Positions 6,743-13,770 of a stretch of 15,877 bases of DNA are shown here, in pieces. A program made the translations under genes and the position numbers. How positions within the stretch are numbered: the stretch's first letter is position 1; the number at the start of each line of letters is the position of its first letter. Source of the stretch: an uncultured Treponema sp. (lineage in GTDB: Bacteria; Spirochaetota; Spirochaetia; Treponematales; Treponemataceae); NCBI GenBank assembly GCA_937885235.1, contig CAKZZK010000155.1:1-15877 (forward strand), in the 5' to 3' direction. Under the pieces are notes generated by a model that saw only the letters and a list, made by a program, of their open reading frames with translations, searched no databases and was not told the origin of the DNA.

Positions 6743-7631
6743 GGGAAAGCTCCGCCTGAGGGAAGACCTCTCTCGCCTGCTTTAAGAGGACATCGAGCTC
6801 GCGGTCTGTGTAGCGGGGGCTGTAGTGGATCATAGCCATGCGCTTGACGGAGGCATCCTTTGCTATCGTAGCAGCCTGCCGAGCGGTCATGTGTTTTTTC
6901 TCCCTCGCCTGGTCTGCGCAGTCATCGGCAAACATTCCTTCGCAAATGAGCAGATCGGAACCGCAGACCTCCTTGGCAATCGAGGGCAGATAGAGGGTGT
7001 CCGTCACAAAGCTGAACTTTCTGCCGCTGCGGGGGCTTCCGACCACTTGGTCGGGATGAATTTCCACGCCATCCGCATTCAGCACCGTCTCGCCGTGCTG
7101 CAGCTTGCCCCAGAGCGGCCCCATGGGAACACGCAGCCGGGCGGCTTTCTCGGGGTTGAATTCACCCGGGCGGTCCAGCTCCTCAAGCGTATATCCCACG
7201 CAGGTCTTTGTGTGCTCCAGAGGAAATGCCCGCACGTAAAAATCATCTCCCCCGTAGACAGTGCACGGGGCAGTAATCTCCTGTACAACGATGGGATAGT
7301 TGATGTACATATCAAGCACTTTGCGGCTTGTTTCTATATATTCGGCAATTCGCGGCGGTCCATAAATATATAATGGCTCAGAACGCTCAACTTGAGCAGA
7401 AAGCATAAGGATTCCAGGCAAACCCGTCACGTGGTCGGCATGGGTGTGGGATACAAAGATGGCATTGATTTTCTTCCATTTCAAATTCAGCCTGCGTAAA
7501 GAAACCTGAGTTCCTTCTCCGCCATCAAACAGAAACAGGTCTCCGTCCCGCCGCAACAGTACAGACGTAAGGTGCCTGTACGGCAAGGGCATCATCCCGC
7601 CACAGCCCAGAATAAAAGCTTCCATATTCAT
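6705..7631 (-). CDS. rnz: Ribonuclease Z (tRNA 3' processing endonuclease)
   Basis: Metallo-beta-lactamase-fold nuclease that removes the 3' trailer of tRNA precursors in the cytoplasm. The 308-aa product is the short bacterial form. The zinc motif is H62-T-H64-A-D66-H67 in SHTHADHVTGLPG. Further zinc ligands are expected at the histidine in PLEHTKT (about 142), the aspartate of FVTDTLY and the histidine of MIHYSPRY near the C-terminus. HMTARQAATIA is the usual RNase Z segment ahead of the last histidine. It heads the five-gene operon. The ATG at 7631 has no convincing Shine-Dalgarno; a promoter-like element places the transcription start on this ATG. A second ATG two codons later is possible. 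Divergent from rfbA. Confidence 0.94.
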   Translation of the reverse strand: MNMEAFILGCGGMMPLPYRHLTSVLLRRDGDLFLFDGGEGTQVSLRRLNLKWKKINAIFVSHTHADHVTGLPGILMLSAQVERSEPLYIYGPPRIAEYIETSRKVLDMYINYPIVVQEITAPCTVYGGDDFYVRAFPLEHTKTCVGYTLEELDRPGEFNPEKAARLRVPMGPLWGKLQHGETVLNADGVEIHPDQVVGSPRSGRKFSFVTDTLYLPSIAKEVCGSDLLICEGMFADDCADQAREKKHMTARQAATIAKDASVKRMAMIHYSPRYTDRELDVLLKQAREVFPQAELSRDRMHIEIPYED

Positions 7632-7637
7632 AGCATC

Positions 7638-7666
7638 ACTCTACAATAAAATGCAAATTCATTCAA
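7638..7666 (-). promoter_or_regulatory. Putative promoter of the rnz operon, leaderless
   Basis: On the minus strand TTGAAT (7661-7666) and TAGAGT (7638-7643) are separated by 17 bp, each four of six to the sigma-70 consensus. The expected start, seven bases after the -10, is 7631, which is the A of the rnz ATG. Confidence 0.4.
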
Positions 7667-7697
7667 CACAGAACGCGGCGGCACAGGCTCGGCTTAC

Positions 7698-7726
7698 TTG
7701 CATAGAAGATTGAATTACGCTATAAT
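7698..7726 (+). promoter_or_regulatory. Putative promoter of the rfbACDB operon, leaderless
   Basis: A perfect TATAAT (7721-7726) follows TTGCAT (7698-7703) after 17 bp. The predicted start is about 7733, one base before the rfbA ATG. No Shine-Dalgarno stands before that ATG. The divergent rnz promoter begins 31 bp away. Confidence 0.6.
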
Positions 7727-7733
7727 GCTTGCT

Positions 7734-8624
7734 ATGAAAGGTATCATTCTCGCTGGCGGTTCCGGCACACGGCTCTATCCCATCACAAAGGCCGTTTCCA
7801 AGCAGATTCTCCCGCTTTATGACAAACCGATGGTATATTATCCCTTGAGCGTGCTCATGCTTGCAGGAATCAGAGAGGTGCTCATCATTTCCACACCCCG
7901 TGACATTTCACTTTTCAAAGAGCTCTTTGGCGACGGGTCATGGCTGGGGATGAGTTTCTCCTACGCAGTGCAGGACAAGCCCCGCGGACTTGCCGATGCG
8001 TTCATCGTCGGCGAGCAGTTCATCGGCTCTGACTCCGTGGCTCTCGTCCTCGGCGACAATATCTTCTATGGACAGGCATTTACCAGCAGCCTGAAAGAGG
8101 CTTCACAAAAAATCAAAGACGAGGGCGGTGCCGTCATCTTCGGCTATTATGTCAAGGATCCAACAGCCTACGGCGTTGTTGAGTTCGACAAAGACGGCAA
8201 GGTGCTCGGCATAGAGGAAAAGCCCTGCCATCCAAAATCAAATTATGCCGTTCCCGGGCTTTACTTCTATGACAACAGCGTAGTGCAGATAGCAAAAAGC
8301 ATCAAGCCTTCTGCCCGCGGGGAAATCGAAATCACCACGGTGAACAACAGCTACCTCGCAAAGTCTGCCCTCAATGTCAAGCTGCTCGGACGCGGTATGG
8401 CATGGCTTGACACCGGCACCTATGACGGGCTTCTTGAGGCATCAAACTTCATCGCGACAATCCAGAAACGGCAGGGCATGTATGTCAGCTGCATAGAGGA
8501 AATCGCTTTTGCAAACAAGTGGATCAGCAGGCAGGATATGCTTTCCCTTGCGCAGGGCTATAAGACAGCCTACGGCGACTACCTTCGCTATCTTGCCGAG
8601 CGTGCTCCCGCGGAGCGTACATAG
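7734..8624 (+). CDS. rfbA: Glucose-1-phosphate thymidylyltransferase
   Basis: First step of dTDP-L-rhamnose synthesis: glucose-1-phosphate plus dTTP gives dTDP-glucose and pyrophosphate, in the cytoplasm. The 296-aa product has the usual length. The nucleotide-binding signature GIILAGGSGTRLYPIT covers residues 3-18, with K-QILPLYDKPM after it. D108 in LGDNIFYG is the metal-binding aspartate. KPSARGEIEITTVN and GMAWLDTGTYD are the conserved sugar-site segments. The start at 7734 is taken because MKGIILAGG is the family N-terminus; an in-frame ATG at 7698 lies inside the promoter. The gene abuts rfbC (TAG directly followed by ATG), so the four rfb genes form one operon. Confidence 0.97.
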   Translation: MKGIILAGGSGTRLYPITKAVSKQILPLYDKPMVYYPLSVLMLAGIREVLIISTPRDISLFKELFGDGSWLGMSFSYAVQDKPRGLADAFIVGEQFIGSDSVALVLGDNIFYGQAFTSSLKEASQKIKDEGGAVIFGYYVKDPTAYGVVEFDKDGKVLGIEEKPCHPKSNYAVPGLYFYDNSVVQIAKSIKPSARGEIEITTVNNSYLAKSALNVKLLGRGMAWLDTGTYDGLLEASNFIATIQKRQGMYVSCIEEIAFANKWISRQDMLSLAQGYKTAYGDYLRYLAERAPAERT

Positions 8625-9209
8625 ATGGCATTCGAGTTCATTCCAAGCCCCATTGCGGGCTTGTACGAGGTGAGACCTACTGTCTATGGGGACAGCAGGG
8701 GCTACTTCTTTGAAAACTATAATCAGAAGGACTTCCACAAGGCAGGGCTCTGCATGCAGTTCGTGCAGGATAACCAGTCTTCAAGCAGGAAAGGCGTGCT
8801 TCGCGGACTGCATTTCCAGAAGCGGCACCCACAGGGGAAGCTCGTGCAGGTTATTTCAGGCCGTGTCTACGATGTTGCCGTGGATCTGCGCAAGGGTTCT
8901 CCCACTTTCGGGCACTATTACGGCATTGTGCTCGATGACGAGACACACAACGAGTTCTACATTCCCGAAGGCTTTGCACACGGCTTTTCTGTTCTGAGCG
9001 ATAACGCGGTGTTTTCCTACAAGTGCACGGATTTCTATCACCCCGAGGACGAAGCTGGCATTATGTGGAACGATCCGACTATTCACATCGACTGGACGCA
9101 GTACCTTTTCCAGTCCGCGCCTGTGCTTTCAGAAAAAGACAAGGCGCATTCTTTATTTGACGCTGACGCTGCCTATTTTGACATACATGGAACATGGATT
9201 GGGAGGTAA
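8625..9209 (+). CDS. rfbC: dTDP-4-dehydrorhamnose 3,5-epimerase
   Basis: Third step of the pathway: epimerises dTDP-4-keto-6-deoxy-glucose at C3 and C5. The 194-aa cupin protein is of typical size. GVLRGLHFQ carries the catalytic H63; QGKLVQVISGRVYDVAVDLR and SPTFG follow as in the family, and IPEGFAHGFSVLSD and FSYKCTDFYHPEDEAGIMWND hold the active-site tyrosine region. GGAG at 8612-8615 is the ribosome binding site, 9 nt before the ATG, inside the end of rfbA. The last codons GGG AGG TAA double as the Shine-Dalgarno of rfbD. Confidence 0.97.
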   Translation: MAFEFIPSPIAGLYEVRPTVYGDSRGYFFENYNQKDFHKAGLCMQFVQDNQSSSRKGVLRGLHFQKRHPQGKLVQVISGRVYDVAVDLRKGSPTFGHYYGIVLDDETHNEFYIPEGFAHGFSVLSDNAVFSYKCTDFYHPEDEAGIMWNDPTIHIDWTQYLFQSAPVLSEKDKAHSLFDADAAYFDIHGTWIGR

Positions 9210-9215
9210 AAAAAT

Positions 9216-10172
9216 ATGATTTGGCTCATTGGTGCTCACGGAATGCTGGGAAAAGAGATAGCCGAACAGCTCAAACAGAGCAATAGCGACTGGATTGGCA
9301 CCGGCAGGGATGTCGATGTCACAAATCCTGTGGCTCTGGATAATTTTGCGGCATCGCATGACAGTTCTGCGGGTCAGACCGGCAACGCAGCGAGCGAAGG
9401 TAAGGTGCCGACAAAGATAAGCTGGATCATCAACTGCTCGGGCTACACGAACGTGGACAAGGCGGAGCAAGAGCCAGAGCTTGCGAAAAAGATAAACGAG
9501 GATGGCGTGCGCAACATTGCCCGCACTGCCCGCCACATCGGGGCGCGGCTCATACATATTTCCACAGACTATGTATTTGACGGCACGGGAACCACCCCCT
9601 ACAGCGAGGATGACAAGAAAAATCCCATCGGCGTATACGGCAGCACTAAATCTGCCGGAGAGGATGCCGTGCAGAAAGAGATGACGCAGTATTACATCCT
9701 GCGCACGTCCTGGCTTTACGGTTTTGAAGGGCACAACTTTGTCTACACGATGACCAAGGTGATGAATTCTCTGGAAAGCATAAAGGTGGTAAACGACCAG
9801 CGGGGAACGCCGACCAATGCCAGCGACCTTGCCGCCGCCATACTCAAGATAATAAACAGCTCTGCGACTTCCCATCACCTTTTTGGCAGCAACTTTGCCA
9901 TTCCCTATGGCATCTACAACTATTCGGGCAACGGGGAAACCACCTGGTTTGACTTTGCCCAGAAGATCTATGCGCTCGGCAAGAAATACGGGCGCATCCT
10001 GCAGGAATGCAAGATAACCCCCTGCACCACGGATGCCTACCCCACTCCGGCAAAGCGTCCGGCATACTCTGTGCTCAGCAAGGCGAAGATTCAGGAGACC
10101 CTGCACGTCAAAATTCCAAACTGGGAAGACAGCTTGGAGAAATTCATCAAATCTAACAGGTTTTCTTCATAA
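9216..10172 (+). CDS. rfbD: dTDP-4-dehydrorhamnose reductase
   Basis: Last step: NAD(P)H-dependent reduction to dTDP-L-rhamnose. The 318-aa product is an extended SDR enzyme, slightly longer than the usual ~290-300 because of an extra loop at about residues 48-66 (SHDSSAGQTGNAASEGK). The cofactor motif is G6-x-x-G9-x-x-G12. TDYVFDG is at 117-123, and the catalytic pair is Y141-x3-K145 in YGSTKS. RTSWLYG and DQRGTPT are further conserved segments. GGGAGGT (9201-9207) is a strong ribosome binding site overlapping the rfbC stop. The order A-C-D-B differs from the B-D-A-C order of enteric rfb clusters. Confidence 0.96.
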   Translation: MIWLIGAHGMLGKEIAEQLKQSNSDWIGTGRDVDVTNPVALDNFAASHDSSAGQTGNAASEGKVPTKISWIINCSGYTNVDKAEQEPELAKKINEDGVRNIARTARHIGARLIHISTDYVFDGTGTTPYSEDDKKNPIGVYGSTKSAGEDAVQKEMTQYYILRTSWLYGFEGHNFVYTMTKVMNSLESIKVVNDQRGTPTNASDLAAAILKIINSSATSHHLFGSNFAIPYGIYNYSGNGETTWFDFAQKIYALGKKYGRILQECKITPCTTDAYPTPAKRPAYSVLSKAKIQETLHVKIPNWEDSLEKFIKSNRFSS

Positions 10173-10196
10173 TTTATATTCCAAGGAGAACATTCT

Positions 10197-11318
10197 ATGG
10201 GAAAAAGAAAGCTCAGCAATATACTGGTGACTGGTGGCTGTGGCTTCATCGGCTCTAATTTTATCAACTACCTCTTTAAGCAGACGGCGACAGGGCTGCC
10301 TGCCTTTGAAGACGCGAATTTTACGGGCAGGCTCATCAATGTTGACAGCCTGACTTATGCGGGAAACCTTGAAAACCTTGCCGCCGTGCAGAAGAAGTTC
10401 GGCGGGACGCGCTATTTTTTTGAAAAAGTCGATATCTGCAACAGGGCAGAGATAGAGAGAATCTTCAAACAGTACGATATAGACACGGTCATCCACTTTG
10501 CGGCTGAAAGCCACGTTGACCGCTCAATTCTGGGACCAGAGGCTTTCGTAAAGACGAACATACTAGGCACCTACACGCTTCTGGACGTAGCGCGGCATTA
10601 CTGGCAGACGGGACTTGACAAGCGCCGCGAAGATGTACTTTTTCATCATATTTCAACGGATGAGGTCTACGGATCCCTCGGTGCAACGGGATACTTCCGC
10701 GAGGACACTCCTTATGACCCGCGCTCTCCTTACTCCGCGAGCAAGGCGTCAAGCGATCACCTCGTTATGTCCTACTACCACACGTTCGGTCTGCCTATCA
10801 CGCTTTCAAACTGCACGAACAATTACGGTCCCTATCAGTTCCCCGAAAAGCTCATTCCGCTCATGGTGCTTAACATCAAGCAGGGCAAAGACTTGCCCGT
10901 CTACGGCGAGGGCAAAAACATCCGCGACTGGATCTATGTGGAAGACCACAACCGCGCGGTGTGGCAGATTGTACACGATGGCAAGACGGGGGAAAAATAC
11001 AACATCGGCGGCGAGAACGAGTGGCAGAATATCCAGCTTTTGCAGAAGCTCATCGAGCTTACGGCGGACGAATGCAAGCTGGACAAAAACAGCGTGGAAA
11101 AGACTATCGTCCATGTAAAAGACCGTCCCGGCCATGACGCCCGCTACGCCATTGACTGCTCAAAGATAAAGAAAGAGCTCGGCTGGGAGCGCAAGATGAG
11201 CTTTGAGCAGGGGCTTGCGCAGACGGTAAAGTGGTATCTCTCGCACACGGAATGGGTGGAACACATCCAGAGCGGAGAATACATGAAATGGATTGAGAAA
11301 AACTATCAGGAGCGCTAA
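10197..11318 (+). CDS. rfbB: dTDP-glucose 4,6-dehydratase
   Basis: Second step: NAD-dependent dehydration of dTDP-glucose to the 4-keto-6-deoxy sugar. The 373-aa product is an extended SDR. The NAD site is TGGCGFIGS (12-20). The T154-D155-E156 triad in STDEVYG is the dehydratase signature, and Y179-x3-K183 in YSASKAS is the catalytic pair. AAESHVDRS and NNYGPYQFPEKLIP are also diagnostic. AAGGAG at 10183-10188 precedes the ATG by 8 nt. It is the last gene of the operon; its TAA overlaps the miaA stop codon on the other strand, so no separate terminator fits here. Confidence 0.97.
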   Translation: MGKRKLSNILVTGGCGFIGSNFINYLFKQTATGLPAFEDANFTGRLINVDSLTYAGNLENLAAVQKKFGGTRYFFEKVDICNRAEIERIFKQYDIDTVIHFAAESHVDRSILGPEAFVKTNILGTYTLLDVARHYWQTGLDKRREDVLFHHISTDEVYGSLGATGYFREDTPYDPRSPYSASKASSDHLVMSYYHTFGLPITLSNCTNNYGPYQFPEKLIPLMVLNIKQGKDLPVYGEGKNIRDWIYVEDHNRAVWQIVHDGKTGEKYNIGGENEWQNIQLLQKLIELTADECKLDKNSVEKTIVHVKDRPGHDARYAIDCSKIKKELGWERKMSFEQGLAQTVKWYLSHTEWVEHIQSGEYMKWIEKNYQER

Positions 11319-12241
11319 AGCTTTTCCTGCAGATAGCGAAGGATAGACGCTACATCATCGGCGGCAAAAGACACCGCGTGTGGAATGTCGCGCATAAAAG
11401 TATACTGCTTTTTGGCATAACGATGGCTGTCAGCCTTTATCCTTTGCTTTATGGCGGGCAGGCTGAGTCCGGGCAGGAAAAACTCGCTGTAGCCGATTGC
11501 TTTCATACCGGGAGACGTTTCGCTGTAACCGGCAGCTTTCAGTCTTTTAACCTCTTCCGCAAGTCCCTGGGAAAACATCTGCTCTACGCGGGCGTCTATG
11601 CGCTGATACAAATCCTCCCTGCCGCGCGTCAATATAATAGGAAGAAAATCGAAATCTTTTCTGAGCTCAGAAGGAAGTTTATACGAGCTGAGCGGTTTAC
11701 CGGAACTGTAATAAACCTCCAGCGCACGGATTATCCGGTATTCATCATGGGGATTTATCTTTTCTGCGGCAGGCGCATCCACTGACTGCAACTCGCGATA
11801 GAGGACTGCACTCCCCTCCTGAGCCATTCTCTCTTTGAGCAATTCACGGCGCACGGGGTCACTCGCGGGCGTGACAGGAAGACCGAGCAGGAAATTCCTG
11901 ATATAAAAGCCCGTCCCGCCAAGCACAATCGGGTATTTGCCGCGGGAAAGGATATCCCTGCAAGCCTTATCCGCCAGCAGGAGGAAATCTCCCACGCCAA
12001 ACTGCTTATCAGGCGTCACGATATCAAGCAGGTGGTGGGGAATGTCCGCACGCTCTTCGGCATCTGGTTTAGCGGTACCGACATCCATGCCGATGTAGAC
12101 CGCCTGGCTGTCGGCACTTACCACTTCCCCCCTGTCTTTAAAACAGCAAAGACTGCCTTTGCCAAACAAGTTTCTGGCTAAGGCAGTCTTTCCACAGGCA
12201 GTGGGCGCAAAGATGACAATGACTTTATCACGCCTATTCAA
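11315..12241 (-). CDS. miaA: tRNA dimethylallyltransferase
   Basis: Adds the isopentenyl group to N6 of A37 in tRNAs that read UNN codons. The 308-aa product is normal. The P-loop is APTACGKT (12-19). SADSQAVYIGMDVGTAKP holds the catalytic aspartate, and GGTGFYIRNFL, PHDEYRIIRALEVY and KADSHRYAKKQYTF are the other family blocks. The start is a TTG at 12241, overlapping the rpoZ end by 8 nt; no other in-frame start is available before the P-loop. AGAGG lies upstream inside rpoZ at long spacing. Between the P-loop and EVVSADS the protein is about seven residues longer than common bacterial MiaA, and this segment coincides with a strong inverted repeat (12148-12191). The gene ends tail-to-tail with rfbB. 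Confidence 0.95.
   Translation of the reverse strand: MNRRDKVIVIFAPTACGKTALARNLFGKGSLCCFKDRGEVVSADSQAVYIGMDVGTAKPDAEERADIPHHLLDIVTPDKQFGVGDFLLLADKACRDILSRGKYPIVLGGTGFYIRNFLLGLPVTPASDPVRRELLKERMAQEGSAVLYRELQSVDAPAAEKINPHDEYRIIRALEVYYSSGKPLSSYKLPSELRKDFDFLPIILTRGREDLYQRIDARVEQMFSQGLAEEVKRLKAAGYSETSPGMKAIGYSEFFLPGLSLPAIKQRIKADSHRYAKKQYTFMRDIPHAVSFAADDVASILRYLQEKL
12148..12191. repeat. Inverted repeat (17-bp stem, one mismatch) inside miaA
   Basis: AAAGACTGCCTT (12148-12159) and its exact reverse complement (12180-12191) flank a T-T mismatch, a further 4-bp GCCA/TGGC stem and the 10-nt loop AACAAGTTTC. On the minus strand the stem is followed by TTTGCTGTTTT, weakly terminator-like. It lies about 50-95 nt into miaA, covering about residues 17-32. 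Confidence 0.85.
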
Positions 12242-12461
12242 TGCGGTACCGTACCTCTTTCGTAAAGAGCTGGCGGGCGCCGAGACTTACCACCTTGTCA
12301 TTGCTTTGCTTGAGTAACTCTGAATATTCACCTTCGATATGCAAATCGTGCTCACCCTTTACCAACTTTGCAATCTGCACGGCACGGTGCGTCGCCGCGC
12401 AAGTGATTTCATATATGCTATCCTTGTACTTCACAAGCTCTTCAAGTGGGAATATCATCAT
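12234..12461 (-). CDS. rpoZ: RNA polymerase omega subunit, short spirochaete-type
   Basis: 75-aa protein beginning MMIFPLEELVKYKDSIYEITCAATHRAVQIA and ending LFTKEVRYRIE. The ITCAATHRAVQIA helix corresponds to the conserved omega segment that binds the beta' C-terminal region, and KVVSLGARQLF to the following helix. This short MIFPL- form resembles the omega proteins of Treponema. It assists assembly and stability of RNA polymerase. The start may be the ATG at 12461 or the adjacent one at 12458; AGAGG lies just upstream. A near-consensus promoter precedes it, giving a leader of about 16 nt. It overlaps miaA by 8 nt, so the two are one operon. The assignment rests on recognition of short motifs, so it is a little less certain than for its neighbours. 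Confidence 0.8.
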   Translation of the reverse strand: MMIFPLEELVKYKDSIYEITCAATHRAVQIAKLVKGEHDLHIEGEYSELLKQSNDKVVSLGARQLFTKEVRYRIE

Positions 12462-12483
12462 TCTACCTCTTTATAGGATATAG

Positions 12484-12512
12484 ATTTTAGCATAAAGATG
12501 AGGAGATGTCAA
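12484..12512 (-). promoter_or_regulatory. Promoter of rpoZ-miaA
   Basis: On the minus strand TTGACA (12507-12512, perfect) and TAAAAT (12484-12489, five of six) are separated by 17 bp, with a TG one base before the -10. Predicted start about 12477. It is the best sigma-70-type match in the window. Confidence 0.75.
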
Positions 12513-12535
12513 CAGATATGGAAATTGACTTCAGT

Positions 12536-12565
12536 GCAACAGCCTTCATACATAAATGCTATACT
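12536..12565 (+). promoter_or_regulatory. Putative extended -10 promoter of sbcDC, leaderless
   Basis: TGCTATACT (12557-12565) is an extended -10 element; the -35 region (GCAACA at 12536-12541, 18-bp spacer) is weak. The predicted transcription start falls on 12572, the A of the sbcD ATG. No Shine-Dalgarno is present. Confidence 0.45.
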
Positions 12566-12571
12566 GTCATC

Positions 12572-13765
12572 ATGAAATTCCTCCAGACAAGCGATTGGCA
12601 CCTTGGCAAGACTTTTTTCGGGCAGAGCCTCTACGATGATCAGGCTTACTTTCTCCAGCAAGTGATGGCGGAACTTGCAAAGGCGGAAAGCCTTGGCAGC
12701 CCGTACGATGCGCTCATCATTCCCGGCGACATCTACGACCGCGCAGTGCCGCCTGCAGAATCAGTCAGCCAGCTGGGGGGCTTTCTTTCGGACACGCACA
12801 GACGTTTTCCTTCGCTGCACATCTTTATGCTTTCAGGCAATCACGATTCAAGCGAGCGGCTCTCCTTCGTGCAGGACATACTGGCACAGGAAAACATCCA
12901 CCTCTGCACCGACGCAAAGCACATGACAGAAGCTGTCATCATAGCGGGAGTTGCCGTGTACCAGCTGCCCTTCCTCAATCCCGGCAGCATAGCGGCGGAT
13001 GAGTCTGCGCAGGAGCTTCCGCTGAGGAGCCAGCAGGATCTTGTGTCTGTCGCCTGCGAGCGCATAGCAGCCGCACACAGGCAGCAGTACCCAAAGCTTC
13101 CCGCGCTCCTCTGCGCCCACCTCTTTGCCGCAGGGAGCAAGGCTAAGCCGGAATCAGAGCGCAGCTACGTAGGCACCGCGGACCAAGTGGGGACGGATGC
13201 CTTTGCCCCCTTCGCCTACACCGCGCTCGGCCATATCCACAGCTTTCAGCAGGCAGGTCCCCACGCCTATTATTCAGGCGCCCCTCTCTGCTACTCCTTT
13301 GAGGAGGCAAAAAGCGAAAAATACCTGCTCTCCGTGGCACTCGACAAAGACGGCTCCTATTCAGCAGAAAAGATTTTCGTCAAAGCCCTCCACCGCTGTA
13401 CGGTCATCAAGGACAGCATGCAGTCCCTGCTCTGCAGCGATGCCTACGACGTTTATAAAGACGACTACATACAGGCAATCTGCACGGATACGGACAGGAT
13501 TGAAAACCCGCTGCTCAAACTGCGCTCCCGCTTTCCCCGCATCCTCGCATTCGGCTATGCGGAGCAAATCGACGGTATGCAGGAAAATGCCTCCCTTGCC
13601 GAGCGCCGCGCCGTCCTTTCCACGCAGGGAAAAGATTCCCTGCAGCAGATATTCAGCTCCTTTCTCAAAGACCTCTACGGGGCAGACTATCTCAAAGAAA
13701 ATGAGGAACTTGTCAAGGACGAGATTTCCCTCTATATGGAATATGCAAAAAGCTGCGAGGACTAA
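12572..13765 (+). CDS. sbcD: Exonuclease SbcCD, nuclease subunit SbcD
   Basis: Mre11-type metallophosphoesterase that, with SbcC, cuts DNA hairpins and processes blocked double-strand ends. The 397-aa product has all metal motifs in order: D8-W-H10 in TSDWHLGK, D53 in GDIYDR, GNHD at 89-92, the histidine in LLCAHLFAAG, and GHIH at 220-223. The C-terminal part (about 280-397) is the capping and SbcC-binding region. The start at 12572 gives MKFLQTSDWHLGK, the family N-terminus; an in-frame ATG at 12506 lies in the intergenic promoter region. The start has no ribosome binding site and may be leaderless. Divergent from rpoZ, and 5 nt before sbcC. Confidence 0.96.
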   Translation: MKFLQTSDWHLGKTFFGQSLYDDQAYFLQQVMAELAKAESLGSPYDALIIPGDIYDRAVPPAESVSQLGGFLSDTHRRFPSLHIFMLSGNHDSSERLSFVQDILAQENIHLCTDAKHMTEAVIIAGVAVYQLPFLNPGSIAADESAQELPLRSQQDLVSVACERIAAAHRQQYPKLPALLCAHLFAAGSKAKPESERSYVGTADQVGTDAFAPFAYTALGHIHSFQQAGPHAYYSGAPLCYSFEEAKSEKYLLSVALDKDGSYSAEKIFVKALHRCTVIKDSMQSLLCSDAYDVYKDDYIQAICTDTDRIENPLLKLRSRFPRILAFGYAEQIDGMQENASLAERRAVLSTQGKDSLQQIFSSFLKDLYGADYLKENEELVKDEISLYMEYAKSCED

Positions 13766-13770
13766 AAGAG

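Noticed and set aside
9153..10106. 317-codon open frame on the minus strand opposite rfbD
   Set aside because: The plus-strand rfbD has all SDR motifs and a strong ribosome binding site; the antisense frame has no family features.
11317..11324. AAAGCTTT palindrome at the rfbB-miaA junction as a terminator
   Set aside because: Only 8 bp with no loop and no clean U-run; too weak to act as an intrinsic terminator.
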